64,000 bases of DNA from Paroedura picta (GCF_049243985.1 NC_135379.1:10580501-10644500), one strand, 5' to 3'. Counted from the stretch's first letter, positions 1 to 10,401 are shown. Program-made: numbers and translations. The notes: generated from the letters alone by a model not told the origin.

Positions 1-60
1 ACCAATATTCTCATGTCAACTGGCAAGATGCCCACAAGATGACATAAACCTATGGGCAAT

Positions 61-232
61 CCAGCCATCATTTCCTCTCTATCTTGGCCAGATCTCCTCC
101 GTATTACAGCTCCTGCCCCATATGGCTTTTGTTCATATAGGTCCTGTAATCCCCAGCATAGCCTTTTGGTGGTCAAAGGAAAACCACTCTTCCTTTTTTT
201 CAAAGGTGGAAGAACTGGTTGGATTTGAGCAT
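61..232 (+). repeat. Unclassified dispersed repeat, copy A (uninterrupted)
   Basis: A diverged second copy lies at 45087-45168 plus 45490-45557. Shared landmarks in the same order are CCAGCCAT, ACAGCTCCTG, GTTCATATAG, CCTTTTGGTGGT and an AAGAACTGGTTGG-like end. There is no ORF and no clear terminal repeat. Copy A lacks the hAT insertion that splits copy B, so it serves as a paralogous near-empty site. The family is not identified. Confidence 0.6.
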
Positions 233-245
233 TTAGCTCTCCTCC

Positions 246-787
246 GCAGTTTGCTCCCTACCAACTGGTATTGAAAGGCACATTAGAATTGATGTTGGAG
301 TTTTCTTTGAGCTACCCTAGATATAAACCATTGTTAAAATCATCTTCAGTGAGTTTGAGTGATCCTCTACTCAGCCTTCTAAGTCAGTAGCCATTACTGT
401 TTTTTGTGGTAGTGAATTCCTACCAGTTGGATTGTATAAATTATGTGCTGAGTGAGGATCTGTCAAGTCTGGCTGTGTTTTGGCTGAACTCTTTTTTTTT
501 TCCCCCAAAGCCAGTCAGAGTCCTTAGTTAAGACCAGATAAAACATCTAAATTAAACAGAGCCGTGCTGCTCCAGTGACAGATTTCTTACTCCCCTACCA
601 CCCACCCCATCTTCAACTGTAGTTTCCTATGACCCTCAAAAATTGTGGTCAGTAAATATTCTGGAACCTTGTGAGGGAGGAGGTGAGAAGTTCAGATCCA
701 AGAACTAAGAGCCTGGAATGCAGACGAAATCAAGCTCTCCCACCCCAGCACCATCCCAACGCCCTTTACTGCTTGAGTATTTTCAGA
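246..787. other. No recognised feature
   Basis: I see no repeat, exon-like frame or RNA here beyond short T and C runs near 490-505. The 77-residue frame starting at 671 has no recognisable similarity and runs into the LINE fragment that follows. Confidence 0.5.
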
Positions 788-798
788 TATAATTGTAT

Positions 799-1039
799 GT
801 TGTTGTTGTTGTTAGGTGCGAAGTCGTGTCCGACCCATCGCGACCCCATGGACAATGATCCTCCAGGCCTTCCTGTCCTCTACCATTCCCCCGAGTCCAA
901 TTAAATTTGCACCAACTGCTTCAGTGACTCCATCCAGCCACCTCATTCTCTGTTGTCCCCTTCTTCTTTTGCCCTCGATCGCTCCCAGCATTAGGCTCTT
1001 CTCCAGGGAGTCCTTCCTTCCTTCTCATGGGGTGGCCAC
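799..1039 (-). mobile_element. Bov-B (RTE) LINE 3' end, 5'-truncated
   Basis: Read on the minus strand it ends with GTCGGACACGACTTCGCACC followed by (AAC)n, the hallmark of squamate Bov-B 3' ends, and contains the GGTCGCGATGGGTCGGACAC-type 3'UTR. A perfect 11-bp target duplication TATAATTGTAT flanks it at 788-798 and 1040-1050, so the insertion is intact and 5'-truncated. It has no coding capacity. An A18 run follows at 1061-1078. Confidence 0.85.
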
Positions 1040-1372
1040 TATAATTGTATAGTGGTATGCAAAAAAAAAAAAAAAAAAGACATGGTGTACTAAACACAGA
1101 CATACACAAAATAGTCAAAGAAAATGAAATGGGCCAAGCAAGGGAACCAGTCCTCAGTTCTCTGTGTTCAATACTTTTTCATCATATTTAGATGATACGT
1201 AAAAGGAAGGGTCACTACATGGATCTGCAGCAGAGCGGATGTGCGGAGGTTAGATGTCACTCCAAGGAGGAGGTCAACTTTCCTTCTCTTGCATCAGAAT
1301 TAGTAGTGAAATGGAGTGTAGAAAGTAAGAGAAAGTGTTGTGGAAGAAAATGTTCCCAAGTCGTAGTCCACT

Positions 1373-1548
1373 TAAAGTGACCCCAGAGGGGTTTTCAAGG
1401 CAAGGAATATTCAGAGGTGGTTGGCCATTGCCTGACGCTATGTGGGAGCCTTGGACCTCCTTGGTGGTTTCCCATCCAAGGGCTGGCCCTGTTGAGCATC
1501 CAAGATCTGATGAGGTTGGGCCACCCTCCAGTCCTCCCAGGTCTTCCC
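1373..1548 (-). mobile_element. 5S-rRNA-derived SINE
   Basis: The minus strand carries a stretch like the internal promoter half of 5S rRNA: CTTGGATGGGAAACCACCA at 1464-1482, after an AGATC/ATGCTCAACAGGGCCAGC-like region, then a GGCAATGGCCAACCACCTCT linker. It ends in a CCTTGAAAACCCCTCTGGGG-type tail. Copies of the same design occur at 19630, 31158, 34085, 41050 and 57365. Confidence 0.75.
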
Positions 1549-1719
1549 CACTCCTTTTTTCATGCCACTGAAGTACCCGCCACATCTAGCAAGCAGGAAA
1601 AGAAATTATGGCAGAAAATGGGGATGGGGGGGGGGGGAGATAGATAGTGAATTAACCAGATTCATTGTTGGATGGAGAGTTGGTCAGTTGTAGTGTTTCA
1701 TTTTTAGAATTGTAATATG

Positions 1720-1845
1720 TAATAAATATATATTTTAATAGGTTGTAAACCGTCTCGAGCCCAATGGGAATGAGATGGTCTAGAATTTGATTGGTGGTGG
1801 TGGTGATGACGATGACGATGACGATAACAATAACAATAACAATTC
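1720..1845 (+). mobile_element. L2/CR1-type LINE 3' tail
   Basis: TTGTAAACCGTCTCGAGCCC at 1743 followed by an imperfect complementary arm GGGAATGAGATGG is the terminal hairpin typical of squamate L2-like LINEs. After it come short GATGAC and AACAAT repeats in place of the usual AAT tail. Only the last ~120 bp are present. Confidence 0.55.
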
Positions 1846-2000
1846 AGGTCAAAGCAAATTTCAAGAAGCAGCCTTGAAGTCCAGATGAGGGATAAGTCTC
1901 AAAAGTTTTAAACTGGATTGCCACTATTTGGCATGTGTATGTTTTGAAAGTATAATTTAAGAATTGTGATTTGTGTGCAGGGGAAGTCACAGTCCTATGG

Positions 2001-2249
2001 ACAGTATGGTGTAGTGGTGAAGAGTGAGCTGGGTTTGATTCCCTTCTCTTCCACATGCAGCCAGCTGGGTGACCATGGGTGAGTCACAGCCCTGATAGTG
2101 CTGTTCTGACTGAGCAGTCCTGTCAGAGCTCTCTCCACCTCACCTACCTCACAGGGGATCTGTTGTGGGAAGAGGAAGGGAAGGCAATTGTAAGCCTCTG
2201 AGACTCCTTTGGGCAGTGAAAAGCAGGATATAAAAAACAACTCTTCTTT
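2001..2249 (+). mobile_element. CORE-type tRNA-derived SINE, full length, older subfamily
   Basis: A tRNA-like head (GTATGGTGTAGTGGTGAAGA, box-B-like GGGTTTGATTCCC) is followed by the MIR/CORE-like GCTGGGTGACCATGGGTGAG segment, CACCTACCTCACAGG, and an L2-like end TTGTAAGCCTCTGAGACTCC running to AACTCTTCTT. Fifteen or so copies occur in the window. This one lacks the CGCCACGGCACTGATAAAAC variant that marks the younger subfamily. Confidence 0.85.
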
Positions 2250-2831
2250 ACTGGCTGGTTTGGACTGGTGCAACTCTGCATAGGATTGCAGTGTATGTTG
2301 CTCAGGAAACCATGTGGACATCTGTCATGCATTATGATGTCTTGTATGGTTGGCCACTTGCACATGCTAATGCAGTTATCCAGCAGCATGGATCCCCTTG
2401 TGGAATATGAGCTTCAGCAGCACTTCCAGTGCAGCATTAGCTGCCGAGTTATTAATCATTGAGACAACTTGAGTAAGGGACTAAAGGAAAGTAAAAGACT
2501 CTTTCTTAAAAGCTTGGCCAGAAGCGTATATGCTGATGCAATACCTTGGGGACTTTGGACAGTATCATTCTGTAAATTATAATCCCGTTTGCCCGAGGCA
2601 GGAAATAGGGATAAGGAATAATTCAGAGAGTTTATCAAGGTAGTCAGGGATTAAGCAATCAGTTCCGAGCAAGCACTTCCAGGGGCCACTGGTGCAATCT
2701 TAAGTAGATTTGCATCCTTCTCATCTCATTGAAGTCCCTACCGATATGTAACTCTGTTTCGGAATTCTGACACCCCACTCCAACATCTACAACTTGAATT
2801 TAGTAGGGCAATAGGAACATTGGGCAATTCA

Positions 2832-3030
2832 TTGTCCACCTTCAGGTGGGGCCAGTTCTCCCAGAATGGCAAGTGATGTTCAGAGATCAGTTCCCTTGGA
2901 GAAAATGGCGGCTCTGGAGGAAGGACTCTGTGACATTATGGTCCACTGAGGGCCCTCCCATCCCCAAACACTGCTCTTCTTTGGCTGTACCTTCAAAACT
3001 TCTGGAATTTCCCAACCTAGATTGGGAAAC
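2832..3030 (-). mobile_element. GGTTGCCA-type MITE, reverse copy
   Basis: Family landmarks are present in reverse order: GGTGGGGCCAGTTCTCCC, AGATCAGTTCCCTTGGAGAAAATGG (2885-2909), CCACTGAGGGCCCTCCCATC, and CTGGAATTTCCCAACCTAGA. The 80-residue open frame at 2846 falls wholly within the element and is not a gene. Confidence 0.7.
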
Positions 3031-3104
3031 CCTATTCAGAATGCATCTACAACAGATTAATAATTTGAGAGCATGTGGAATCAACTAAGAAGGACCCTGT
3101 AGGG

Positions 3105-3236
3105 AGGGGGGTGGCCAAACTGGCTCTCCACGTGTCCATGGGCCACTGTTACCAAGAGTCCGTGCCAGTATGCTTGCAGAGGCTCATGGTAATTATAGTC
3201 CATGGACATCTGGAGAGCACAGTTTGGCCATCCCTA
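3105..3236. mobile_element. Palindromic hAT MITE, GGCCAAAC subfamily
   Basis: Arms GTGGCCAAACTGGCTCTCCA and its near-complement ending AGTTTGGCCATCCC enclose a second pair around GTCCATGG. Flanking 8-mers CTGTAGGG (3097-3104) and CTCTAGGG (3237-3244) match at 7 of 8 positions and fit the hAT preference nTCTAGAn. It is non-coding. Confidence 0.8.
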
Positions 3237-3244
3237 CTCTAGGG

Positions 3245-3914
3245 CATTGTAAACAAAAGGAAGTATGCATGATGTGAATCTTATGTGCCAACTGTGCTAC
3301 ATCTATTGACTTATCTGATTGAACTCATTCACTAAATTAGACTCTTTTTGTTTCTCTTTGGAAGATTTGCATATCACTCACTTCCATTCAAATCCCAGCC
3401 AAGTTTCTCAGTGAGCAGGCTAGCAAACGAGGCTGTCCAACTCCACAAGTTCTGCCTTGCCTAAGAGAACACATCTCCCTGCTCTGAATGGAGCCTGGAG
3501 TCACTTTCTGTACCAAGACAATTCTGCGTATCTGATTACAGCACTGGGGTAAAAAGGGTTCAGCTGTCCAGAAGGTTTTGCAATTGGATGATATCATAAC
3601 CATAGTGTTATTAAATCTCACGGCAGCTGGAGTTTTGATTCCTGTCTAGCAGTGATCCCATTGAGATATTCGGTAAGGATGGATTTCCGGCATGTCTCCA
3701 AAATATTTTTTTTAAGAACATTCTTCGAGCAGTTTGTCAGCCTAGCTCAGACGTGCCTTTGCGGAGGAACCTCCATTTTGCATTTAATATCTTACCTTTT
3801 AAGAACCATTCCACACAACTCAGCTCAACCGTACACCGTATGTTCATTTACTTTCCTTTGGCCACGAGTGTGTTTTTATAAACTACAGCATTCTTCAAAG
3901 CAGTAAACCAAAGC
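3245..3914. other. No recognised feature
   Basis: Apparently single-copy sequence with no repeat I can name. The frames at 3388 (minus) and 3652 (plus) show no recognisable domain. Confidence 0.45.
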
Positions 3915-3922
3915 CACGTTTC

Positions 3923-4059
3923 CAGGGGTAGTCAAACTGCAGCCCTCCAGATGTCCATGGACTACAATTCCCAGGAGCCCCGGCCGGCATTCGCTGGCAG
4001 GGGCTCCTGGGAATTGTAGTCCATGGACATCTGGAGGGCCGCAGTTTGACTACCCATTG
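3923..4059. mobile_element. Palindromic hAT MITE, GTAGTCAAAC subfamily
   Basis: Nearly perfect palindrome: CAGGGGTAGTCAAACTGC on the left, GCAGTTTGACTACCCATTG on the right, and ATGGACTACAATTCCCAGGA arms inside. The right terminus is CATTG instead of CCCTG, and no convincing 8-bp duplication remains, so this copy is older or its end is damaged. The transcript would fold into one long hairpin. Confidence 0.85.
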
Positions 4060-4516
4060 CTTTTAACCACTGCTTCACAATTGAATTCTTTATTTAAAAA
4101 AAAATAGGACAAAAATCCAAGATAGCCCACTCAGGGGAATAGTTCTATTTTTTTCTGTCTGATATATATTTTATTAAAGCTATACTAAACTATGTTATAT
4201 ACAGGCAGTGCTGGTTTAAGGATTCACGGGGCCTTAGCAGAGTACAAATGGCCCTTTTACTAGTGCTGGAACAACAGGGACACCATTCCCAGGGAGAGCT
4301 GGAAATCTAGAGGCAACTGACAACTAGCTTTTTTGTGATCCTTGCAGTCCACAAACCGCATGGGTATGAACAATCACACTAGCTGACAACAGAAGCCAGC
4401 AGGAGGCAACAGGGATAGAGGGAAGGGGCGGTGGCATTGGCAGTGTGGCATCCCTTCTTGTGGACAGTGGAAGTGACATCAAGTCACCAGCATGATGCCC
4501 AGATAGTGCTCTAGAC

Positions 4517-4658
4517 CAGGGGTAGTCAACCTGTGGTCCTCCAGATGCCCATGGACTACAATTCCCATGAGCCCCTGCCAGCATTTGCAAGTGCTGGCAG
4601 GGGCTCATGGGAATTGTAGTCCATGAACATCTGGAGGACCACAGGTTGACTACCCCTG
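4517..4658. mobile_element. Palindromic hAT MITE, GTAGTCAACC subfamily
   Basis: Begins CAGGGGTAGTCAACCTGTGG and ends CCACAGGTTGACTACCCCTG. The flanking 8-mers are CTCTAGAC (4509-4516) and GTCTACAC (4659-4666), 6 of 8 matching. The centre is GCATTTGCAAGTGC. Nothing is coded. Confidence 0.9.
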
Positions 4659-4739
4659 GTCTACACCATCACCTTGGTATCAAGCTGCCCACACAATGTC
4701 CCTTACAGGTATTAAACAGCACAGTACTTGATGGCTAAG

Positions 4740-4920
4740 GCGGACGGCCTCCAGGTGGCATCTGATCCTGCGCTATTACAGTTGACTTCCAGACGAACTG
4801 GAGAAAATGCAAGCTTTGCGAGGTAGACTCTGTGGCATGTTCCCCACTGAGGTCCCTGTCCTACCCAAGCTGCAGCCTCAAATCTCCAAGTGTCCCCACC
4901 TGTATCTAGCAACCCTGCCC
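4740..4920 (-). mobile_element. GGTTGCCA-type MITE, reverse copy, diverged
   Basis: Starts GGCCTCCAGGTGGCATCTGA, then a TTACAGTTGACTTCCAGACG variant of the family's internal repeat, CTCTGTGGCATG, CACTGAGGTCCCTGTCCTAC, and the end CTAGCAACCCTG. Confidence 0.65.
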
Positions 4921-5119
4921 TATCCCCTGCTGGTGGCCAGGGGATCTGGCAATCCTACTGGTAGCCCTTCTCTAGGGCAGCAAATCGCTAACAGGGGACC
5001 TTTTCAAACTGTGAATATTTCTTTTGAGTCTTTTCACAAAACCTGGCACCTAAAGTAGCTCACTGAGGTTCTGTGCTAGCCTAGGGTTTCAAGGTTCTCC
5101 TTGGCCACCAGTGGGGGCT

Positions 5120-5545
5120 AGGGGGTAGCTTTGCCAAATCCAGGAAATTCTGGAGATGTTGGGCTGGAGCCTGGGGAGGACAGGGACCTCAGTGGGGTAT
5201 AATGCCAAACAGTCCAGCCTCCAAAGCATTCATTTCTTCCAGAAGAACAGATCTCTTTTGCCTGGAGATGCACTGTAATTCCAGGGGATTAGGATTGGGA
5301 AATATCTGGAGACTTTGGTGGAGACACCTGGTGGAGCCAGGTGTAGGCGGGATTTGCAGCTGGGAGGGACCTCAGTGGGGTATAATGCTATGGCGTCCAC
5401 CCTCCACAACATGCATTTTTTTCCAAGGGAAGTAATCACCTGGAGATGAGCTGTAAAACCAGGGGATTCCCAGTCCTCCCTGGGAACTAGCATCCCTGCG
5501 GGGGACAGGGGACTTGTCCCACCTGGAGGCTGACATCCCTACAGT
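5120..5545 (+). mobile_element. GGTTGCCA-type MITE, two tandem copies
   Basis: Two direct copies abut: GGGACCTCAGTGGGGTATAA occurs at 5181 and again at 5367, a spacing of about 186 bp, and each is followed by CCAGCCTCCA/CCACCCTCCA and TGGAGATG-AGCTGTAA-like arms. The second copy ends CACCTGGAGGCTGACATCCC. The open frames here are element sequence. A clearer head-to-tail trimer is at 35777. Confidence 0.65.
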
Positions 5546-6361
5546 CAGCTTGTCTCTGGGGGAAAGTTTAACTGTCATTGGAAACAGTGTGCCGACTGAT
5601 CTCTTGACCTAAACAGTCTGCACTGCATCAAACTCAGCTTCCCCTCTTCATCCTGTTTGCTTGACAATCTAGACAGTGGCCTAAAGAAAATCCTCTGGCA
5701 ACATCTCCATGACTGACAGCAATAATCTGATGCACCTCAGCGTGATACAACAAAACGCTCCTGTTTCGGTGTGTGCGTTTGTGTCTGTGGGGCCATCTTC
5801 TCACTCCAGCTTCAGATTTCCGATGCGGGCTACAGACAGCATTCCTCTCCTTAATGATTTCAGCGCCTCCAAGACCTCTGCTGCGGCCTGTCCATCGGCT
5901 TCCTGTCAGGACGCAGACTGATTTCCTTTATTTTCTTATTGACTTTTAAGGCACTGCGAGTTGGGGGCCTTTTCCGCACGGCTGCTCCCTGTGGGCTTGG
6001 CTGTGCTCTAATCTACCTTGTTGTGGTCTTGATGTTTTCTGGGCAGGATGTTTGGTTCGAGGGCATTTTCTTGTCATGCAAGAAAGTACAGCAGCCTGGA
6101 GAATCCGATCATTCTTGACGTCTGGCTGGCTAGCGGTCTAACGCTAAGCCGAGTTCAGTGCTGCTAAGATCTTTGTCACCCGTTGCTTGGGAAGGGGCAA
6201 CCCCGTTTGGGATTGCTCTGCCACCCCCTTAACTCTAGCTTTTAGACAGTTGTTTCCCCCAGTTCACAATTTCTTGTGCAAACGGAGGCCTGAAAACACG
6301 TTTAGTGCTGCTGGTTAGTAACAGAATTGCTCCTGCCCAGTTATCAGGAAGTGAGAAATAG
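5546..6361. other. Mostly unrecognised sequence
   Basis: GGCCTTTTCCGCACGG at 5967 resembles the outer end of the GGCC-terminated PIF-like elements found elsewhere, but no partner end follows. Otherwise I see nothing. Confidence 0.4.
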
Positions 6362-7067
6362 GATTGCCAGCTCTGGGTTGGGAGATGCCTGGAGAATTGG
6401 GGGATGGAACTGGAAATGAGTAGGATTTGGGATGGGGAGGAACCTCAGTGGAGTATGATTTTATTTATTGATTTATTCATTGATTTATTCATTGATTCGT
6501 TGATTGATTTGTTCGCTCATTTATTTGTTTGTTTGTTCTTTCGTTTGATTGTTTGTTTGTTTATTATACTTATAGGCCACCACTCTCAGACCAGCTGGCT
6601 CGTGGCGGTTTACATTAAAAACATAAAATACTAAAATACAATCCCCATGCAACCGGCAACACTGCCATCTTGCTGACAAAACTATATAATAGATGGTGGC
6701 AACAGTATCTATCCTGTGACCCCTCAGCACCTCAACCCTTCTGTTTACAGTTGTGATGTTCCAGTAGGTGTCACCAGGCAATACTGGCCCAGGGAGGGGT
6801 CCAGTTTCAACTGGGGGCACCCGATCTTATTACCCTGGTCTCCAACCCGGCCTCAACCAAACGCCTGGTGGAAGAGCTCCATCTTTCAGGCCTTGTGGAA
6901 GCCAGAGAGCGTTGTCAGGGCCCTCAGCTCTTCCGGGAGCTCATTCCACTAGGTAGAGGCCAGGGCTGATAAGTTGGAGTCACCTTTTCCAGGGAAATTG
7001 ATATCTGTCACCTGGAATTATAATTCCAGGGGATCTCCAGGTCCCACCTAGGAACTGGCATCCCTAG
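6362..7067 (+). mobile_element. GGTTGCCA-type MITE split by a LINE insertion
   Basis: The left part (6362-6461, GATTGCCAGCTCTGGGTTGG to CAGTGGAGTATGAT) and the right part (about 6977-7067, GGAGTCACCTTTTCCAGGG to AACTGGCATCCCTAG) form one element when joined. The intervening 0.5 kb is an L2-like LINE, so the MITE is the older of the two. Confidence 0.65.
6462..6976 (-). mobile_element. L2-like LINE 3' fragment (end of ORF2 plus tail)
   Basis: The minus strand reads WNELPEELRALTTLSGFHKA near 6940-6880, matching the conserved C-terminal WNxLP..LR..tSl..F motif of L2-clade ORF2. It is followed by K.ELFHQAFG, then the 3' hairpin AACCGCCACGAGCCAGCTGG near 6590-6610 and a degenerate (AAAC/AAAT)n tail. 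The fragment is 5'-truncated and its frame decays after the motif. A related piece is at 60328. Confidence 0.65.
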
Positions 7068-7118
7068 CAAAATAAATATTTTAAAGGGACTAAGCCTAAG
7101 GTATGTCATCCTTTAAGA

Positions 7119-7538
7119 CAGCGGTTCCCAACCTTTTGATGGTCGGGGACCACCTCCGGGGGTGGGGAAGAGCTGGTGGCCCAAGCACCGCGCATGCACA
7201 TTAGTGCCCCCTGGTAGTGAAAACGCGCATGCACGGAGCTGCCGCACGTGCACATTTTCACCACCAGAGGCGCTAATGCGCATGTGCGGCAGTTCCGCAC
7301 ATGCGTGTTTGTGTCCGCTGGCATGCCGGCGGCGGCGCCTGCCTCTCCCTCCCCCCCCGTAGCAGCAAGAAGCTAGCCAGGCTGCAAGCGAAGCGGCCGA
7401 TTTGGCGGCTGCTTCTTTCGCGTCCTGGTGAGCTTCTCGCTGCGGGGGGGGGCAAAGGCAGGAGTGGCCGCCGGTGACCCACTACCAAGGCCTTTGCGGC
7501 CCGGTACCGGGCCGCACCCCGGGGGTTGACGACCCCCG
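7119..7538. mobile_element. GC-rich non-autonomous hAT element
   Basis: Starts CAGCGGTTCCCAACC and ends in the GGTACCGGGCCGCACCCC...GACGACCCCCG block typical of a squamate hAT family. The flanking 8-mers are CTTTAAGA (7111-7118) and GTTTAAGA (7539-7546), 7 of 8 matching. The GC-rich interior with GCGCATGC repeats is much richer in CpG than its surroundings. It shows no transposase; related short copies start at 34401 and 48339. Confidence 0.75.
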
Positions 7539-7546
7539 GTTTAAGA

Positions 7547-7984
7547 GACATTTTATTCCCTCTCTCTGCCCTTTACTCTGGCAAAGGTTTCTCCATCCCC
7601 CCCCTTGCTGAAATGGGTAAAATGTCACCCTTCCCCGCTCCCATTTTTATTTTGATAAAGTAAATGTGGTACTACTAAGTCAACATGCTTCATGCATTGG
7701 TGATCCAAGTACATAATACGTGTTTTGTTTGTATGAAAACCAGATATATTATGTATAAAAACCATACAACGTGCATGCACAATACAGTGAAATTTATAAA
7801 GCCAACAGCAATACGGAGAGGACCAAAATAACTGAGACAATGTAAATAAATATCAAAAGAAATGTTTTTAAAAAGGATGATTTGCTCATATCCTATCAAA
7901 GAACTGATTTTATGCATTGGAGCGCTAATAACTCAAACAGGACATCCTTTCAGCTTTTCTGAAATGCTACTTTAGCAATTTTTT
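7547..7984. other. No recognised feature
   Basis: AT-rich sequence upstream of the reverse-transcriptase remnant. It may be earlier LINE sequence too decayed to recognise, but nothing shows this directly. Confidence 0.35.
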
Positions 7985-8354
7985 CCCCTTCCAGATAATA
8001 AAAATGGATCCAAGAAAGCATTGTACAAATTCTAACTTTGTTGATCCCCCAAAGAATAAACCTTTGCTTGGGGATGAACATCAAGATCTACATGCTACTG
8101 ATGCTGTAATCTTAAAGAATGCACCACTGAGACAAAGTATTCTCCCAGGAGCATATATTGACTCCTGGAGGGCATTTGAATCTGTGCCATACTCCTGGCT
8201 CCTTCAACTGTTTAGAGAGCACAAACTGGAGCCAACTGCTGTCTTATTGCTAAGAGTTATAATGACAAAATGCCACACTGCCATAAAACTAAATGACAAT
8301 GATACAAGTGGGGGAACCTGCAGGGACTTAAGGAGGGCACCTCCTTTTCAATGA
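7985..8354 (+). mobile_element. R4/Dong-like LINE reverse-transcriptase remnant
   Basis: An open frame from 8004 (116 residues) contains DLHATDAVILKNA followed by AYIDSWRAFESVPYSWLLQ at about residues 50-68. This matches RT motif A of R4/Dong LINEs (consensus like A-W-I-D-Y-x-K-A-F-D-S-V-P-H-S-W), with the catalytic Asp kept, Lys-Ala-Phe-Asp changed to Arg-Ala-Phe-Glu, and a trailing helix EHKLEPTAVLLLRVIM. The expected G-I-x-Q-G-D-x-L-S-P motif B is lost after GTCRDLRRAPPFQ, where the frame stops. It is a dead fragment, not a host gene. Confidence in the LINE assignment is good; the clade is likely but not certain. Confidence 0.7.
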
Positions 8355-8602
8355 GTCAACTTAGCCAAGGGGAAGAAAAATGAGATGTGCCATTCCAAAG
8401 ATCTGCATGGGAAATACCTAGAACGGTTTCACAAAGGAAATGTAAAAAGATCAGTTGAGCGTAGAAATAAAAAGTTGTGTCAGTCGCATTTGAGTCTGCA
8501 GGAGGGGAATTGCCAGAAACTGAATATGGAAGACAATCCCTAAGCTTATAAAAATAGAAGAATATATAAAAAGACAGGAGATATACTGATACATTATGTA
8601 AT

Positions 8603-9010
8603 GGTTTCTGGGGTTAGCCGTGTTGACCTGCAGCAGAGCAGTTAGATTTGAATCCAGTAGCATCTTGGACTGTGGATAAAATCAGTCAGACCTCCCAAAA
8701 CAGCCAATCAATCTCCTGTTTTGACAAAGGATTATCATTGGCTGTATTTGGTGGTGACACAGTCTACTGATGTAACATAATTGATTTTTACTATATATTC
8801 CCTGTCATATAAGAAGATCACAGTCATAGAATCATAGAGTTGGAAGGGGCCATACAGGCCATCTAGTCCAACCCCCTGCTCAACGCAGGATCAGCCCAAA
8901 GCATCCTAAAGCAAACAGTCTGACGAAGAGTGCTTGCACTCAAAAGCTCACACCTTGAATAAATCTTTGTTGCTTAAAGGTGCTACTTGACTCTGATTTT
9001 ATTGCCCAAG
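8603..9010. mobile_element. Penelope- or LINE-like repeat with inverted end pieces
   Basis: The left piece, read on the minus strand (TGCTACTGGATTCAAATCTA ... CAACACGGCTAACCCC, 8612-8675), and the right piece on the plus strand (AAAGGTGCTACTTGACTCTG, 8977-8996) come from the same repeat end in opposite orientation. The right copy contains CTGACGA plus a GAGTGC/GCACTC stem at 8920-8941. A CR1 fragment interrupts it. Family assignment is tentative. Confidence 0.5.
8824..8902 (-). mobile_element. CR1 LINE 3' end fragment
   Basis: TCATAGAATCATAGAGTTGG then CATCTAGTCCAACCCCCTGC is the reverse complement of the CR1 3' terminus. Only about 80 bp remain, embedded in the repeat at 8603-9010, so it probably inserted into that element. 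Longer CR1 copies are at 42224 and 59934. Confidence 0.8.
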
Positions 9011-9059
9011 TTGTAGTTGTTATCGCTGACCAAAGCCATTGGAGTTCTGTTGATTTAGA

Positions 9060-9225
9060 TCCACTGTTGTGTTGTTGCTGATGTGTTATTTTGTGATCGT
9101 GTTGTATATTCAGACTATTCCATGTATTACCCCTGCAATGTTGTATGTGAACCTCCCTGAGCCATATGGGAGAACGGAACAGAAAACTAATAATAATAAA
9201 TGAAATAAATACAAATAAATATATA
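9060..9225 (+). mobile_element. L2/CR1-type LINE 3' tail
   Basis: GTATGTGAACCTCCCTGAGC followed by the imperfect arm CATATGGGAGAACGG and an AATAATAATAAATGAAATAA tail. It is 5'-truncated and non-coding. Confidence 0.6.
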
Positions 9226-10401
9226 AGGGCCTTGGATCTAGCTGCTGGTATGATTCTTTGCCCTACTTCTAATTTTTTTAAAAAAATACTGAATTCAGAA
9301 CAAGGCATTCATCTTTGCCTTTTTTCACGAAATTCAGCAGGTGAAAAGTTTTACTCTTTTTGCAGGGGTGGGGAGAAGTGTTAATCCTTACACGGCTCTC
9401 TCTGTCTCTCCTCTGAATTCCCCCCCCCCCACACACACACACAAAACTCGAGCCCCATCTCAGTCATTGAGAAAGTGAATATGAACCAATTTACATGCCT
9501 CAGTTATTTATCATCATTATTTCCCCCTTTTTACAACAGCACAGTCAAAACTTCGGTGTTTTCTCACCGGTATTGGATTGCGCTGTTGCAGCCAATTTTT
9601 ACAGTTCCAGGAGGCATTAGCGACCCAGGCCAGCAGGCACGCCGGCTCCAATTCAAGATATTTTTTTTTTCATTACAACCCAGCAATTTCCATCATTATA
9701 GTAATTATTGGACATGCTATGGTTTTCACACTGACTTGAATGTCTGTCTGCCTTTCTATCCCCTGTTCCTGCTTCATTCTGGGGAAGGGGGGAGGGGGAG
9801 GGAGAGAGAAGGGGACAGGGATCTGAAAGAAACAGAATGCATTTCTCAGACCCGGGGAGATCCGTCCATCAACAGCGTGCTCTAACACGACAAAACAGCG
9901 TTTTGCAAAGCTAGGCTGGCTAGAGACGCTGAGTCTGATCTCGTCATTGTTTCTTGCCAATATCCTTATGCTCTCCCGTTTTATCCGGGCTATCTCTTTA
10001 TCTCTCCCAATGCTTAGCTTTGTTTGATTTCGTTGGAGAGATGCCACCGGGGGCTCCCTGTGCTGTCCAGACAAAACCAAAGAAGATTCCCTTCCAGTGA
10101 CGAGGTTTAAAGGGAGGGCGTTGTGGGTCTGCCTGATGCTCTATCCTCAAATGCCTTATGCTTCAAAAGGGAGGCTTTCGAAAGTGCTGTCTATGCGACG
10201 GGAACCCTCAACGCCTCTGCTTCTGATGGCCATGCGCGGCCATCTCCCTTCTCGAGATTACTGGGTAAAAGCTGCCCCAAAGCAATCCAGAAGTGACTGT
10301 GCAAGAGATCGCATCTTGAGGGTTTCTGTGAGGGGTGCCGGCAGTGTACCAGATGTACTATAAGGTAACCACCATAGAGAGAGGGATAATTCTGGGCAAC
10401 T
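9226..10401. other. No recognised feature apart from simple tracts
   Basis: A C10 then (CA)n run lies at 9420-9443 and a purine-rich GGGGAGG tract at 9780-9812. The frames at 9475 (plus, 136 residues) and 10080 (minus, 135 residues) overlap on opposite strands and neither shows a recognisable domain or splice context. Confidence 0.45.
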
